Shown piece after piece: positions 43,644 to 50,965 of a stretch of 64,000 nt of DNA; the stretch's first letter is position 1; every line of letters begins with the position of its first letter. This DNA is from Acidobacteriota bacterium. GTDB lineage: Bacteria; Pseudomonadota; Alphaproteobacteria; Caulobacterales; Hyphomonadaceae. The notes beneath the pieces are model-generated. The model was not told the DNA's origin. It saw only the letters and a list, made by a program, of their open reading frames with translations, and ran no database searches. Both the position numbers and the translations under genes were made by a program. Location: NCBI GenBank assembly GCA_016712445.1, contig JADJRB010000001.1:2418001-2482000 (forward strand). Reading direction: 5' to 3'.

Positions 43644-44008
43644 TGCTTCATCGCCTTGTCGAGGCTTGAGCCGTCCGGGAGTGCGCAGGAAGCAATGATC
43701 CGGTCGCCGTTGCGGGCGAAGCCTTCGCAGGTCAGCTCGCCGGCCGAGGAAAGGAGCCCGCGCAACTTTTCGCGCGCTTCCGGGCCGCCTGGCTCGTCGT
43801 ATTCCGGCGCATTGAAGCGGCGCATGCGGATCTCGACCTCGCCCATGCAGAAGCTGTCGCCGTCGATCACAGCCGTCGGCGCGGCGGTCCAGACCTTCGA
43901 CGGATTGCGCGGATTGGCCTCGGAGCAGTCGTAGACCTGCGGCAGGGGCTCAGCCCGCACGGGACTGGCGCAGCCCGCCAGCATTGCCAAAAGAAGCGCT
44001 GTTTTCAT
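43640..44008 (-). CDS. Staphylococcal-nuclease-like exported lipoprotein
   Basis: A 122-aa protein. The N-terminus is a lipoprotein signal (LLLAMLAGC, lipobox LAGC). The core VIDGDSFCMGEVEIRMRRF followed by NAPEYDEPG resembles thermonuclease (TNase) strands with the Ca-binding Asp and the first active-site Arg and Glu. The domain is short and the end of the fold may be missing, so activity is uncertain. Similar small nucleases occur in alphaproteobacterial prophages. It overlaps genes on both sides by four bases. Confidence 0.65.
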   Translation of the reverse strand: MKTALLLAMLAGCASPVRAEPLPQVYDCSEANPRNPSKVWTAAPTAVIDGDSFCMGEVEIRMRRFNAPEYDEPGGPEAREKLRGLLSSAGELTCEGFARNGDRIIASCALPDGSSLDKAMKQ

Positions 44009-45066
44009 TTCAGCCATCCCTCAAGATCGACTTCGCCCTGCGCCGGATAAGTCACGATCGAGAGCGACCGCAGCGACCCCAGCACGTTTTTGACATGGCC
44101 GCTCGTTTCGTTCCAGCCGAGCAGGTTGCATAGCTCGCCGCGCGTCCGGCGTCCGTATTGAGCCAGTGTATCGACGACCTGCACCTGCGGGCCTGAAAGC
44201 ACGGGCTTGATCAGGTCGATCGGGTCGCCCTCTGGCGGCTCTGGCGCGGCGTCGATGCCGGCCGATGTCAGCCCGATATGGTCCGGCATTGGGTAGTCGA
44301 TCATGCCCTTGGTCCGCAGAGAGCCGGACACGTTTTTCAGATGCCCGCTGGTGATGCGCCAACCTGCGACGCCGGCGACCATCGCCCGGGACGGCTGTTC
44401 GTGCCCCAGCGCGCGCCAGAAGGCGAGGGCGCCGAGCAGGGTGCGCTCCGGGCCGGTCAGGCTTGCGTCACTGCTTGGGGCAGCCTGCGGCACCTGAGGC
44501 GGTTTCACTGCCGGCTTGCGCGGCGGCGGCGCAGAAGGATGTGCGATCTCCGCTGCGGCTTCGCAGTGCTTTTCCGATAGCTTAGACAGCGCCTTCTGGG
44601 CCATGAGGATGCCGGCTCCGATGCCGCTCTGAATGCCTTTTTTGTGACCTTCGCTGAAGCCTTCCTCGCGAGCTGACGCAACGAGGCGGTCGGTCTCGGC
44701 CTGCCAGTCAGCCGGCTTCGCCTTGGCCGGAGGTTTCACGGCTGATCCGCCCGAAGGGGGCGCGGGCTCAAGCGCCCGCCGGATCGGCGTCAGGTCGACC
44801 TCGGCGAGGGTCTGCGCCTCGATGCGCGCCTCACCTCGTTTCGGAGCCTTCGAGCTGTCGAAGGTTTTCATCAGCGGGAAGCGCATGCGTTCAAGCATGT
44901 CCAGCTCCGGCGCCCAGACCCAGCCTTCGCCGCGCGGCAGGGACGGAAGCGACGAGATGATGCCCGCGCCTTCGTCCTTCGTCGCCCATTCCCCGATCCA
45001 GGCCTCGACCGCCTTGCGGTCCTGCGGCGCAATGAGCCGCATCGCGCTCTGTGTCGTCTCACTCAT
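44005..45066 (-). CDS. HerA-like ATPase remnant, C-terminal part
   Basis: A 353-aa product with no Walker A motif. Residues 9-75 (LIAPQDRKAVEAW, SSLPSLPRGEGWVWAPE, TFDSSKAPKRGE) match, from family memory, the end of the ATPase domain of phage HerA/DUF87 proteins. The tail has two winged-helix-like repeats (SGHLKNVSGSLRTKGMIDYP and SGHVKNVLGSLRSLSIVTYP). The matching N-terminal ATPase part lies at 45815-46035, separated by unrelated genes. It has its own RBS (AAGGAGA) and ATG, so it is probably still translated. Confidence 0.68.
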   Translation of the reverse strand: MSETTQSAMRLIAPQDRKAVEAWIGEWATKDEGAGIISSLPSLPRGEGWVWAPELDMLERMRFPLMKTFDSSKAPKRGEARIEAQTLAEVDLTPIRRALEPAPPSGGSAVKPPAKAKPADWQAETDRLVASAREEGFSEGHKKGIQSGIGAGILMAQKALSKLSEKHCEAAAEIAHPSAPPPRKPAVKPPQVPQAAPSSDASLTGPERTLLGALAFWRALGHEQPSRAMVAGVAGWRITSGHLKNVSGSLRTKGMIDYPMPDHIGLTSAGIDAAPEPPEGDPIDLIKPVLSGPQVQVVDTLAQYGRRTRGELCNLLGWNETSGHVKNVLGSLRSLSIVTYPAQGEVDLEGWLK

Positions 45067-45628
45067 GGCTGTCTCCTTGTGCGACCGGGGCTGGCTCCTG
45101 AAGCGCTGCGGCGAGGCGATCACGGGCCAATTCAATTCCTTGCGCTCTGCCATCTGCCAGCTTGACGTTATCGCTCGCCCCGCCAAAAGTTAGCCTGTCC
45201 ACGAGATATTCTTCGCAGGACATTTTACGAAATGACTCAGCGTACTGATCAAGCGCCTTGATCGCCGCCTCCTCCACCCTCACACGCGCAGCACGCTCTG
45301 CGTCGAGAAGGTCGGCGGCGCGGAGAATGTTGTTGGACACGCTGTTCCATGTGGACATTCCCATGTCCCAGCGGTTGTGAGCCATCATCTGCGTGTCGGC
45401 TCGCAACTGCGCAGCTACCTTTTCCACCTCATCCACCGCACTCTCGGGAGCCGGGGCGGGCAGGAGCGCGAGGGCTTCCTCCATACGCAGCATCAAAGCC
45501 GCATTGGCGTTGGCCTTGCGGTTGCCATCTTCGGTGCCTTTTTCTCGGTGCAAGTCTTCATAGCGGCCAAACGTGTTGGCAGCCAATTGAAGGATCTCGC
45601 GCACCTGGGTGATCTGTTCGTCAGTCAC
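45059..45628 (-). CDS. Hypothetical phage protein (189 aa)
   Basis: Not recognised. It is mostly alpha-helical and charged, with a Pro/Ala hinge (LLPAPAPES) near residue 58 and KALDQYAESFRKMSCEEYLV in the second half. The GTG start overlaps the upstream stop (GTGA) and has GGAGG in front; its stop overlaps the next ATG by eight bases. It interrupts the HerA-like gene and has lower GC in places than its neighbours, suggesting recent arrival. Confidence 0.65.
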   Translation of the reverse strand: MTDEQITQVREILQLAANTFGRYEDLHREKGTEDGNRKANANAALMLRMEEALALLPAPAPESAVDEVEKVAAQLRADTQMMAHNRWDMGMSTWNSVSNNILRAADLLDAERAARVRVEEAAIKALDQYAESFRKMSCEEYLVDRLTFGGASDNVKLADGRAQGIELARDRLAAALQEPAPVAQGDSHE

Positions 45629-45798
45629 TTCGTTCCCTCCGTATCCGGACGCTTCGCGCGCTCAATCACGCGCATCAAATCTTCGCTCATCGTCACACAG
45701 CGCGCTTCGATGGCTTTTGGGACGACGGGCAGCGGGTTGCGCCCGAGGGCGTCCAGCAGCAGTTCAGCGCGCTCGCGGGTGTGGGGGTGTTCGATCAT
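45625..45798 (-). CDS. Small phage protein (57 aa), in frame with the HerA remnant
   Basis: Starts MIEHPHTRERAELLLDALG and ends in a charged tail. GGAGG lies seven bases before its ATG, which makes it an independent gene rather than just the end of the longer frame. It is helical, with no known domain. With the 189-aa gene behind it, it forms the cassette that seems to have replaced the centre of the HerA gene. Confidence 0.6.
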   Translation of the reverse strand: MIEHPHTRERAELLLDALGRNPLPVVPKAIEARCVTMSEDLMRVIERAKRPDTEGTK

Positions 45799-46035
45799 GG
45801 GGTGTCCTCCACAATCAGCGCGCGAGCCGCCGAAGATCGCGACGGGATAGCCAGGCGTCTTTCCGTCAGCCATGAGGCGCAGGCCCCACCATGCTCCGGT
45901 CGGATCAATGATGCAGACACGTTCACCAGCGTCCAGCAGGCGCTCGACCGCGCCCTTCGCGGTCACGGTCTTGCCCGCACCCGTCTTGCCGAGGATCGCG
46001 AGGTGGTTGTCGAGCGCTTCGTCGGGGATGCTCAT
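45625..46035 (-). pseudogene. HerA-like ATPase remnant, N-terminal part fused to a small gene
   Basis: A 136-aa frame. Residues 1-74 match the start of phage HerA/DUF87 ATPases: Walker A GKTGAGKT at 16-23 and VCIIDPTGAWWGLRLMADG. After FGGSRAD (residue 74) the family sequence stops and the frame runs into an unrelated 57-codon gene that has its own RBS. Walker B and the central RecA core are absent, so this cannot be an active ATPase. Confidence 0.68.
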
Positions 46036-46199
46036 GACTTCCGCTCCTCGCGTTTCGTCTTACGAAAGATCGACTTCTGGATGCGCCGCGACCTACGGTT
46101 TCCGCGCTGCGGTTCCATTGGTCGGACAAGCCGGGCTTCCTCTTCGGCGCGCGCTTCGGCGGCAATTCGTGCTTTCTCTTCGGGCGTGTAGTCGCTCAT
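46032..46199 (-). CDS. Small basic protein (55 aa)
   Basis: MSDYTPEEKARIAAEARAEE at the start is acidic and helical; the second half is strongly basic (RGNRRSRRIQKSIFRK). Both its start and stop overlap neighbours by four bases (ATGA), the main support that it is real. The charge split suggests nucleic-acid binding, but there is no known family. Confidence 0.6.
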   Translation of the reverse strand: MSDYTPEEKARIAAEARAEEEARLVRPMEPQRGNRRSRRIQKSIFRKTKREERKS

Positions 46200-46459
46200 G
46201 ACAGGAAGTCCTTCGCATAGTGCCTGTCGCCGTCGCGGATCACGTCGCCCTCCGGGATGATTTCGTCCGGCGGTTCATACTCTCCGCACCAGCCATTCTT
46301 GTGGACCTGCGGCCAGATCGTCATCGTCGCCGACATCATGCCACCGGTGATCACCGGAGCGCGTCGTCTGCATCGCACAAACTCGACAAAGTGCGTGACG
46401 TCCTGATCTTGAGGCGGGCCGAAGCCACCTTGAAATTTGCAGTTCTCGCAGGTCTTCAT
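46196..46459 (-). CDS. Small Cys-containing phage protein (87 aa)
   Basis: Begins MKTCENCKFQGGF. Four Cys (two in CENC, one in VRCRRR and one in GWCGEYE) could hold one zinc. GGAGGGAG precedes the ATG, and start and stop overlap neighbours by four bases. It is one of several small zinc-binding products in this operon. Function unknown. Confidence 0.62.
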   Translation of the reverse strand: MKTCENCKFQGGFGPPQDQDVTHFVEFVRCRRRAPVITGGMMSATMTIWPQVHKNGWCGEYEPPDEIIPEGDVIRDGDRHYAKDFLS

Positions 46460-46914
46460 ACCTTCTCCCTCCGGGCCTTCGCCCAATCTCTGATCTCAGC
46501 GTAGGTGATCGCGCGCAGCAGCCTGTAGGCCTCGCGGCACTGTTCGATGGAGAAAAGGCCGGTGTGACATTCCTCGGCCGCCAGCCCCATGCGATCAGCG
46601 AGCCACTCGTAGCAGCGGACGCGCGCCAGGCGGGTGATGTGCGGCCGCTTCGCCGCGGCGGGATAATCGCGCCAGGCCTCGCGCCAGATCGGGTCCAGCA
46701 GCTTGTGGACAAAGCCACGCGCCCGGCGCGTGTAGAAGCCCGCCGGCCGGCCGAGCGGATCGACCGTCCCCGGATGACAGCCGACATAGGCGCCGCATCT
46801 GGTGCAGCGCCACAGCTTCTTGTCCGCCAGATCGCGGCGGTTCGGATAGATCACCGCGCCGGTGACGAATTCGGCCTGATCGTTCGGGCATTCGAGGCAG
46901 GGGAGGTCGATCAA
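46456..46914 (-). CDS. Zinc-finger-containing phage protein (DUF3268-like)
   Basis: A 152-aa protein from a TTG start that overlaps the upstream stop (TTGA). Two Cys pairs, CLEC at residues 5-8 and CTRC near 33, frame FVTGAVIYPNRRDLADKKLW; GAYVGCHPGTVDPLGRPAG follows, as in the DUF3268 zinc-finger family common in phages. The helical C-terminal half contains YEWLADRMGL. The role is unknown in the family. Confidence 0.68.
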   Translation of the reverse strand: MIDLPCLECPNDQAEFVTGAVIYPNRRDLADKKLWRCTRCGAYVGCHPGTVDPLGRPAGFYTRRARGFVHKLLDPIWREAWRDYPAAAKRPHITRLARVRCYEWLADRMGLAAEECHTGLFSIEQCREAYRLLRAITYAEIRDWAKARREKV

Positions 46915-47540
46915 GCCGCGCTCCTGATCTGCTCGCGAAGCAATGCGCCCCACTGATCCGCCATCGCGGCGGCGATCCCGTCGAAGGTGCGGCTGCGCTC
47001 TTTCCAGCGATCCGGGCCGGGTGGCATCCGGGCGACGCGCTGGGTTCGACCGTCCACGATCTGGGTAGGCGTCAAGGCCGGGAGATTGCGAAGCCACAGG
47101 CATGTCGCTTTCGTCTCTCCGTGGCCGAACTGCCAAGGCTGGACCGTTTGTGCCGGCGGCGCGTAGTTGCGGATCAGCGCCTTGGCATGCCGGTGCATGA
47201 TCGGGTTCTCGACCGCGACACGGGGGATCGGCGCGTTCCATAGGTCGGAGAACAGCGCGGCGCCGTCCCGAAGCTCGGTCTGCATGTCGTCAGCCGTCCG
47301 GCCCGGCGGCGGCTTTGACAGCCAGCGGACACCGCTATTGCAAAGGCGAGTGCACGGCGGATGCGCGACGACCATCAGGTCCCAGCCGTCGTCGAGGATT
47401 TCGCGCACGTCCCCGCGGATGTGATGGTTCGATCCATCCTCCGCCGGCAGAAGATCGCAGGACCAGGTATCGAAGCCCGCCGCTGTGAAGGCGCGCCTGA
47501 CGACGCCGGAAAACTCGCAGGCGATTAGGACGCGCGCCAT
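46911..47540 (-). CDS. DNA cytosine methyltransferase-like phage protein
   Basis: A 209-aa protein. It opens with a SAM-binding-like strand, RVLIACEFSGVVRRAFTAAG (motif I region). VVAHPPCTRLC carries the Pro-Cys of C5-methyltransferase motif IV, and VAVENPIMHRHAK resembles the ENV motif VI. It is shorter than a full C5-methylase and lacks a clear target-recognition domain, so specificity and activity are uncertain. The ATG at 47540 shares a base with the upstream stop. Confidence 0.7.
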   Translation of the reverse strand: MARVLIACEFSGVVRRAFTAAGFDTWSCDLLPAEDGSNHHIRGDVREILDDGWDLMVVAHPPCTRLCNSGVRWLSKPPPGRTADDMQTELRDGAALFSDLWNAPIPRVAVENPIMHRHAKALIRNYAPPAQTVQPWQFGHGETKATCLWLRNLPALTPTQIVDGRTQRVARMPPGPDRWKERSRTFDGIAAAMADQWGALLREQIRSAA

Positions 47541-48094
47541 CACACCACCGCCTTTCCGGCCGCGACCTGATCGACGTTGGCGAGGTGCACCTTGAAGGTC
47601 AGCGCCACGATCTGCGGATCATCCGCCCACCGCTCGCCGGGCTTGTCGTGCAAGGTGTCCCAGAGGTCCATGAACCAGTCGTGGGCCGCGTCGAGATGCA
47701 CCGTCAGTTCGTCAGAAATTTCTGGTCGACACGGATGGCCTTCAGCCTGGCAGTCCTCACGGCTGATCGCCTGCAGCCGGTCATACCGGACGCGGGTCAC
47801 TTCGAGGGTGAGGCGCGAGGCCCAGCGGGGCATGTGGATTGAAGGCTTGAACGGTCCGCCTTTCGGGCTGGTGGCGGCGTAGACTGTCTCAGGGTCGAAA
47901 GCGTCTTCGAAACCGCCCGCAGCGTCACGGATGACCCCGCCGTCGCGCTGCCGGTAAGCCTCGCGGACCCAGAGCAGATCGCCGACCTCAACCCGCCGGA
48001 GCGGTGAGGATGCCAGGCGGCGGGTCTGCGTCTTGCGGCCAGCGAGCAGTGCTTGAACCATCGGTGTGCTGAAGATGATCGGACGCACGGTCAT
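47540..48094 (-). CDS. ASCH/PUA-like phage protein
   Basis: A 184-aa protein. The pattern IIFSTPMVQALLAGRKTQTR, then VGDLLWVREAYRQ, and later RLQAISREDCQAEGH is typical of phage ASCH-like (PUA-related) proteins thought to bind RNA or modified nucleotides. No catalytic function can be assigned. It overlaps the DUF5131 gene upstream (ATGA) and the methyltransferase gene downstream, and these often travel together in phages. Confidence 0.72.
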   Translation of the reverse strand: MTVRPIIFSTPMVQALLAGRKTQTRRLASSPLRRVEVGDLLWVREAYRQRDGGVIRDAAGGFEDAFDPETVYAATSPKGGPFKPSIHMPRWASRLTLEVTRVRYDRLQAISREDCQAEGHPCRPEISDELTVHLDAAHDWFMDLWDTLHDKPGERWADDPQIVALTFKVHLANVDQVAAGKAVV

Positions 48095-49074
48095 GGCGCC
48101 ACCTCCGGGCGACCGTCATGCAGGACACCGTCGAGCAGGCGCCCGGCCTTCTTCTTCCCTAACTTTCCCCAGTAGTCCGGCATCCCGAAAAAGTTCCGGC
48201 CTTCCCCGGGGAATACGGCGTCTTCCGGCGCTTGAATCTCGCAGACCCAATCTCCCCATTGTTTGAACAGGAAGGGCACGCCGGCCGACGCGCACTGGTC
48301 GCGCAGGCCCCGGAACCAATCGGGGTGCGACGGGCGCGCCTGCGGCCCGCTCTCGCCCCCGGCGATGACCCAATCGATCTTTGATGGTGAGCGGACCAGC
48401 GCATCAATGCCGGGCCGTTGAACGATCATCCCGCTCGAAAGGCAGTTGACTTCGGCGTCGCGAAATTGATCGCCCGCGTTGATTTGTGCGGCGACGGGGA
48501 TGCGCGTCAGATCCACCGGCCCCAGCAGGGGCTCGCAGCTCAGGAAACGTTTTGCGGCGGGCACGGCCAGCAGGTGCGGGATGCGCCGGTCGGCTTCGGC
48601 CTGGTTCTCGACGGTCGTGCCGAGCCAGACGTTCGGCCATGGCCGTGTGTCCCACTCCCAGGGATGGTTCTCCCAGCAATTGAATGGCGGCAGCATCTTT
48701 CGGATGTTATGCGGCCGTTTGGTGAGCAAGAGCCAGATGAGTTCTGGCGTCGCATCGATCAGCGCCCAGAGTGCATCGCGCCAATGCGGCGGCACCTGGT
48801 TGTCGAACACGTCCGCAAGGCTCGCGCAGAACACCATCGGCATCCGGCCATGCGCTGCGAAAAACGCCGGCGCCTGCCGGTTCCATTTCAGCGGCTGTTT
48901 CCAGTTCGCCTCGGCGGTCCGGCGGCGCCCGCCACTCCACAGGTCCGTGTCCGGATCAAACCGCTTCGTCTGCGCCTCGGCATAACAATGATCGCACGCC
49001 GGCGAGACCTTCGTGCACCCGATCCACGGATTGAACGTGTGGTCAGCCCACTCAATTTTTGTGTCTTCAGCCAT
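48091..49074 (-). CDS. DUF5131 (phage Gp37/Gp68-like) protein
   Basis: A 327-aa protein. It starts KIEWADHTFNPWIGCTKVSP. A three-Cys motif, C-x6-C-x2-C (CTKVSPACDHC), resembles but is not identical to the radical-SAM Cys motif. WLLLTKRPHNI, NVWLGTTVENQ and VIAGGESGPQARP are the usual DUF5131 landmarks, and FLFKQWGDW is near the end. The function is unproven. The ATG at 49074 precedes the conserved start; an in-frame ATG 15 bases upstream is possible. Confidence 0.88.
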   Translation of the reverse strand: MAEDTKIEWADHTFNPWIGCTKVSPACDHCYAEAQTKRFDPDTDLWSGGRRRTAEANWKQPLKWNRQAPAFFAAHGRMPMVFCASLADVFDNQVPPHWRDALWALIDATPELIWLLLTKRPHNIRKMLPPFNCWENHPWEWDTRPWPNVWLGTTVENQAEADRRIPHLLAVPAAKRFLSCEPLLGPVDLTRIPVAAQINAGDQFRDAEVNCLSSGMIVQRPGIDALVRSPSKIDWVIAGGESGPQARPSHPDWFRGLRDQCASAGVPFLFKQWGDWVCEIQAPEDAVFPGEGRNFFGMPDYWGKLGKKKAGRLLDGVLHDGRPEVAP

Positions 49075-49243
49075 CGTAACCGTCTCCATGACATTGTGGG
49101 CAGGGCCGGGTTTCATCCCCGCAGGCGCAGGTGTCCCCGCCGCAGTAGCAGTCGACCTCGCCCGTGTTGCAGCAGGCCTCGCAGTAGCCGGGCTCGTCGT
49201 CGTCATCGTCGAACGGTTCGAAGGGGGTGGTTTGGTCAGGCAT
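49067..49243 (-). CDS. Cys-rich mini-protein (58 aa)
   Basis: The acidic start MPDQTTPFEPFDDDDDEPG is followed by ten Cys in about 35 residues (YCEACCNTGEVDCYCGG, CACGDETRPCPQCHGDG), a DnaJ-type CxxCxG pattern that should bind zinc. It overlaps both neighbours by eight bases. Function unknown. Confidence 0.62.
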   Translation of the reverse strand: MPDQTTPFEPFDDDDDEPGYCEACCNTGEVDCYCGGDTCACGDETRPCPQCHGDGYDG

Positions 49244-49505
49244 CGCTTGCTCCCTGACGGCGTTTAGAGGAATCCGCTTGCGCAAGCCGGTGCGTCCACT
49301 CCGCCGCATGTTTTGGGCAGAGGTCTTTCTCCGGCGCCGGCGACGTGGTGCAGCGCGAACACAGGCCCGCGTCGCAGGTCCCGGACTTCTTCGTCGGCAC
49401 CTTCCAGTCGCATTCCAGCGTGGCGCGGTTGCCGCACTTGCAGCGCTTCGTCGGGCCGCAGACGATGGCGACACCCGCGGGGGTTTGGATGCGATGGCAG
49501 GTCAT
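49236..49505 (-). CDS. Cys-rich phage protein (89 aa)
   Basis: Residues 3-65 hold nine Cys and two His (MTCHRIQTP, KRCKCGNRATLECDW, GTCDAGLCSRCTT, DLCPKHAAEW), enough for two zinc sites; the CxCGNRATxECDW piece looks like a small zinc ribbon. It has no named family. The ATG overlaps the upstream stop by four bases. Confidence 0.65.
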   Translation of the reverse strand: MTCHRIQTPAGVAIVCGPTKRCKCGNRATLECDWKVPTKKSGTCDAGLCSRCTTSPAPEKDLCPKHAAEWTHRLAQADSSKRRQGASDA

Positions 49506-49912
49506 GTCTGCTCAGCATGGCGATCAATAGTTGGCCAGCCGGGCCGAAACTCCGTGCACGTTCCATCCCGAATTTGACGGACGATCTCTTCGGCGCGCTC
49601 AGGCGCAATTGGGTACTCGGCCCGCATCATTTCAAAGCGGCGCCGCATGATGGCTTCAGCTTCTTCCGGTGTGCCGTCGCGCCAGAATCGCTGGCCCCGG
49701 TTGAGAGCGTGACCCGGCGCATAGACGTCGCCCCGAAAGTCGCAATGCAGAAGGGACAGGCCCCCACAACTTGGACAGCCCATGCTGAAGGGCGTAACCC
49801 CGTCTCTGGAATTCCAGATCACTTCTTGATGACCGCACTCGTCGCAGCGGTACTTCATCAGGCAGAACGCCTCGGCGTGGGCGTGGCCTCGTGCGGTTTT
49901 TGGCCTATTCAT
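49502..49912 (-). CDS. Zinc-ribbon phage protein (136 aa)
   Basis: A zinc ribbon, YRCDECGHQEVIWNSRDGV followed by MGCPSCGG, occupies residues 20-50. The C-terminal half (EEAEAIMRRRFEMMRAEYPI) is helical. A second possible start is MKYRCDEC. It shares a base with the exonuclease stop upstream (TGATG). The role is unknown; it may bind DNA beside the exonuclease. Confidence 0.66.
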   Translation of the reverse strand: MNRPKTARGHAHAEAFCLMKYRCDECGHQEVIWNSRDGVTPFSMGCPSCGGLSLLHCDFRGDVYAPGHALNRGQRFWRDGTPEEAEAIMRRRFEMMRAEYPIAPERAEEIVRQIRDGTCTEFRPGWPTIDRHAEQT

Positions 49913-50595
49913 CAGCGCGCCCCCGCCAGCTGGTCGAGCGTAAACTGGACGTCCTCATCCAGATCCGTCTGGCGCCGGAGCCATGAGAGATAGTCGCCCG
50001 GCACATCTGTGAACTTCGCACCCTTGTGCTTCCCGAACGGAATCGTCCGGAGTAGGCGCGGGCGGCCCGACACTTCGATCATCCGCTCACGGGTCCAGCC
50101 GCGCGAGCGTAGGTCATCGAATAGCCCGGCCAAGGTCCACACGTCGTACATCGCACGGTGCGCGTGGCCGCCTGAGCCGAGCGGCGGGCCGGGTGTGCCG
50201 AGCCAATACCGGAGCGCCTGAAGGCCGTAGGACGGTGCGTCGTCGAACTCGGCATAGGCCACCTTCAGCGTGCAGGCCCAGGGCGCGGCCTTCAGGTGCG
50301 GAAGGAAGCGCCGGTCGAACGCGGCGTTGTGGGCGACGTACAGATCGGCGACGGGGAAGGTCTCCATCACCTCGTCGAGCGGCGGTGCGTTCTGCACCAT
50401 CGCATCAGTTATGTGGTGGATCGCCGAGGCTGTGCAGGGGATCGGCACGCCAGGATTGACCAGCGTGTTGATCGTCCGCTCGATAGGGGCGCCGCGGTCA
50501 AACAGGCGGCCCGTGATGGCGGCGATCTCGACGACTCGAGCGTCGTCTTCCATGCCGGTAGTCTCGACGTCGAGGAGGCAGACGAGCGGGCTCAT
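49912..50595 (-). CDS. DEDDh 3'-5' exonuclease (ExoX-like)
   Basis: A 227-aa exonuclease. Exo I is CLLDVETTGMEDD, Exo II AHNAAFDRRFLPHL, and Exo III HRAMYDVWTL with the His-x4-Asp spacing of the DEDDh group. The C-terminal piece RTIPFGKHKGAKFTDVPGDY is the short domain also found in E. coli exonuclease X and some phage exonucleases. It probably trims DNA ends during phage replication or recombination. Confidence 0.9.
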   Translation of the reverse strand: MSPLVCLLDVETTGMEDDARVVEIAAITGRLFDRGAPIERTINTLVNPGVPIPCTASAIHHITDAMVQNAPPLDEVMETFPVADLYVAHNAAFDRRFLPHLKAAPWACTLKVAYAEFDDAPSYGLQALRYWLGTPGPPLGSGGHAHRAMYDVWTLAGLFDDLRSRGWTRERMIEVSGRPRLLRTIPFGKHKGAKFTDVPGDYLSWLRRQTDLDEDVQFTLDQLAGAR

Positions 50596-50936
50596 ACGGC
50601 AGCTCCTTCCAGCGCCGTCGCAATGGCCCGCTGCGCCGCCTCAAGCGACCGCCGCAGGTTGCCGGGGATGAAGGGCGAGGCCGCCGGTTCCTCGTCAAAG
50701 AGCGACTGGATCGGGACGCGAAGGACGCGGGCCACAGCGGCCAGCATGCCGGCGCTGAGACGGTTCGTGCCCGTCTCGTACTTCTGCAGCTGCTGGTGGC
50801 TGATGCCGAGCGCATCGCCCATCTCGTCGAGCGTCATGTCGGCCTCGGTGCGGAGGGTGCGGATGTTCCGGCCGACCTGCTTGTCGATCTCGGTCGGGGA
50901 GCGGCTTCCAGGCTCGCGGGTGAGGGTGTCAGGCAT
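50592..50936 (-). CDS. XRE-family HTH regulator
   Basis: A 114-aa protein. The helix-turn-helix is at residues 22-75 (VGRNIRTLRTEADMTLDEMG, then ALGISHQQLQKYETGTNRLS). The C-terminal 35 residues are helical. It has no peptidase domain, so it is not the lysogeny repressor; it may control the leftward operon or host genes. Start and stop fit the operon, and it overlaps the exonuclease gene by four bases. Confidence 0.88.
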   Translation of the reverse strand: MPDTLTREPGSRSPTEIDKQVGRNIRTLRTEADMTLDEMGDALGISHQQLQKYETGTNRLSAGMLAAVARVLRVPIQSLFDEEPAASPFIPGNLRRSLEAAQRAIATALEGAAV

Positions 50937-50965
50937 GGGAAGGGATTCCTTTCGAGGGGTTGGGG

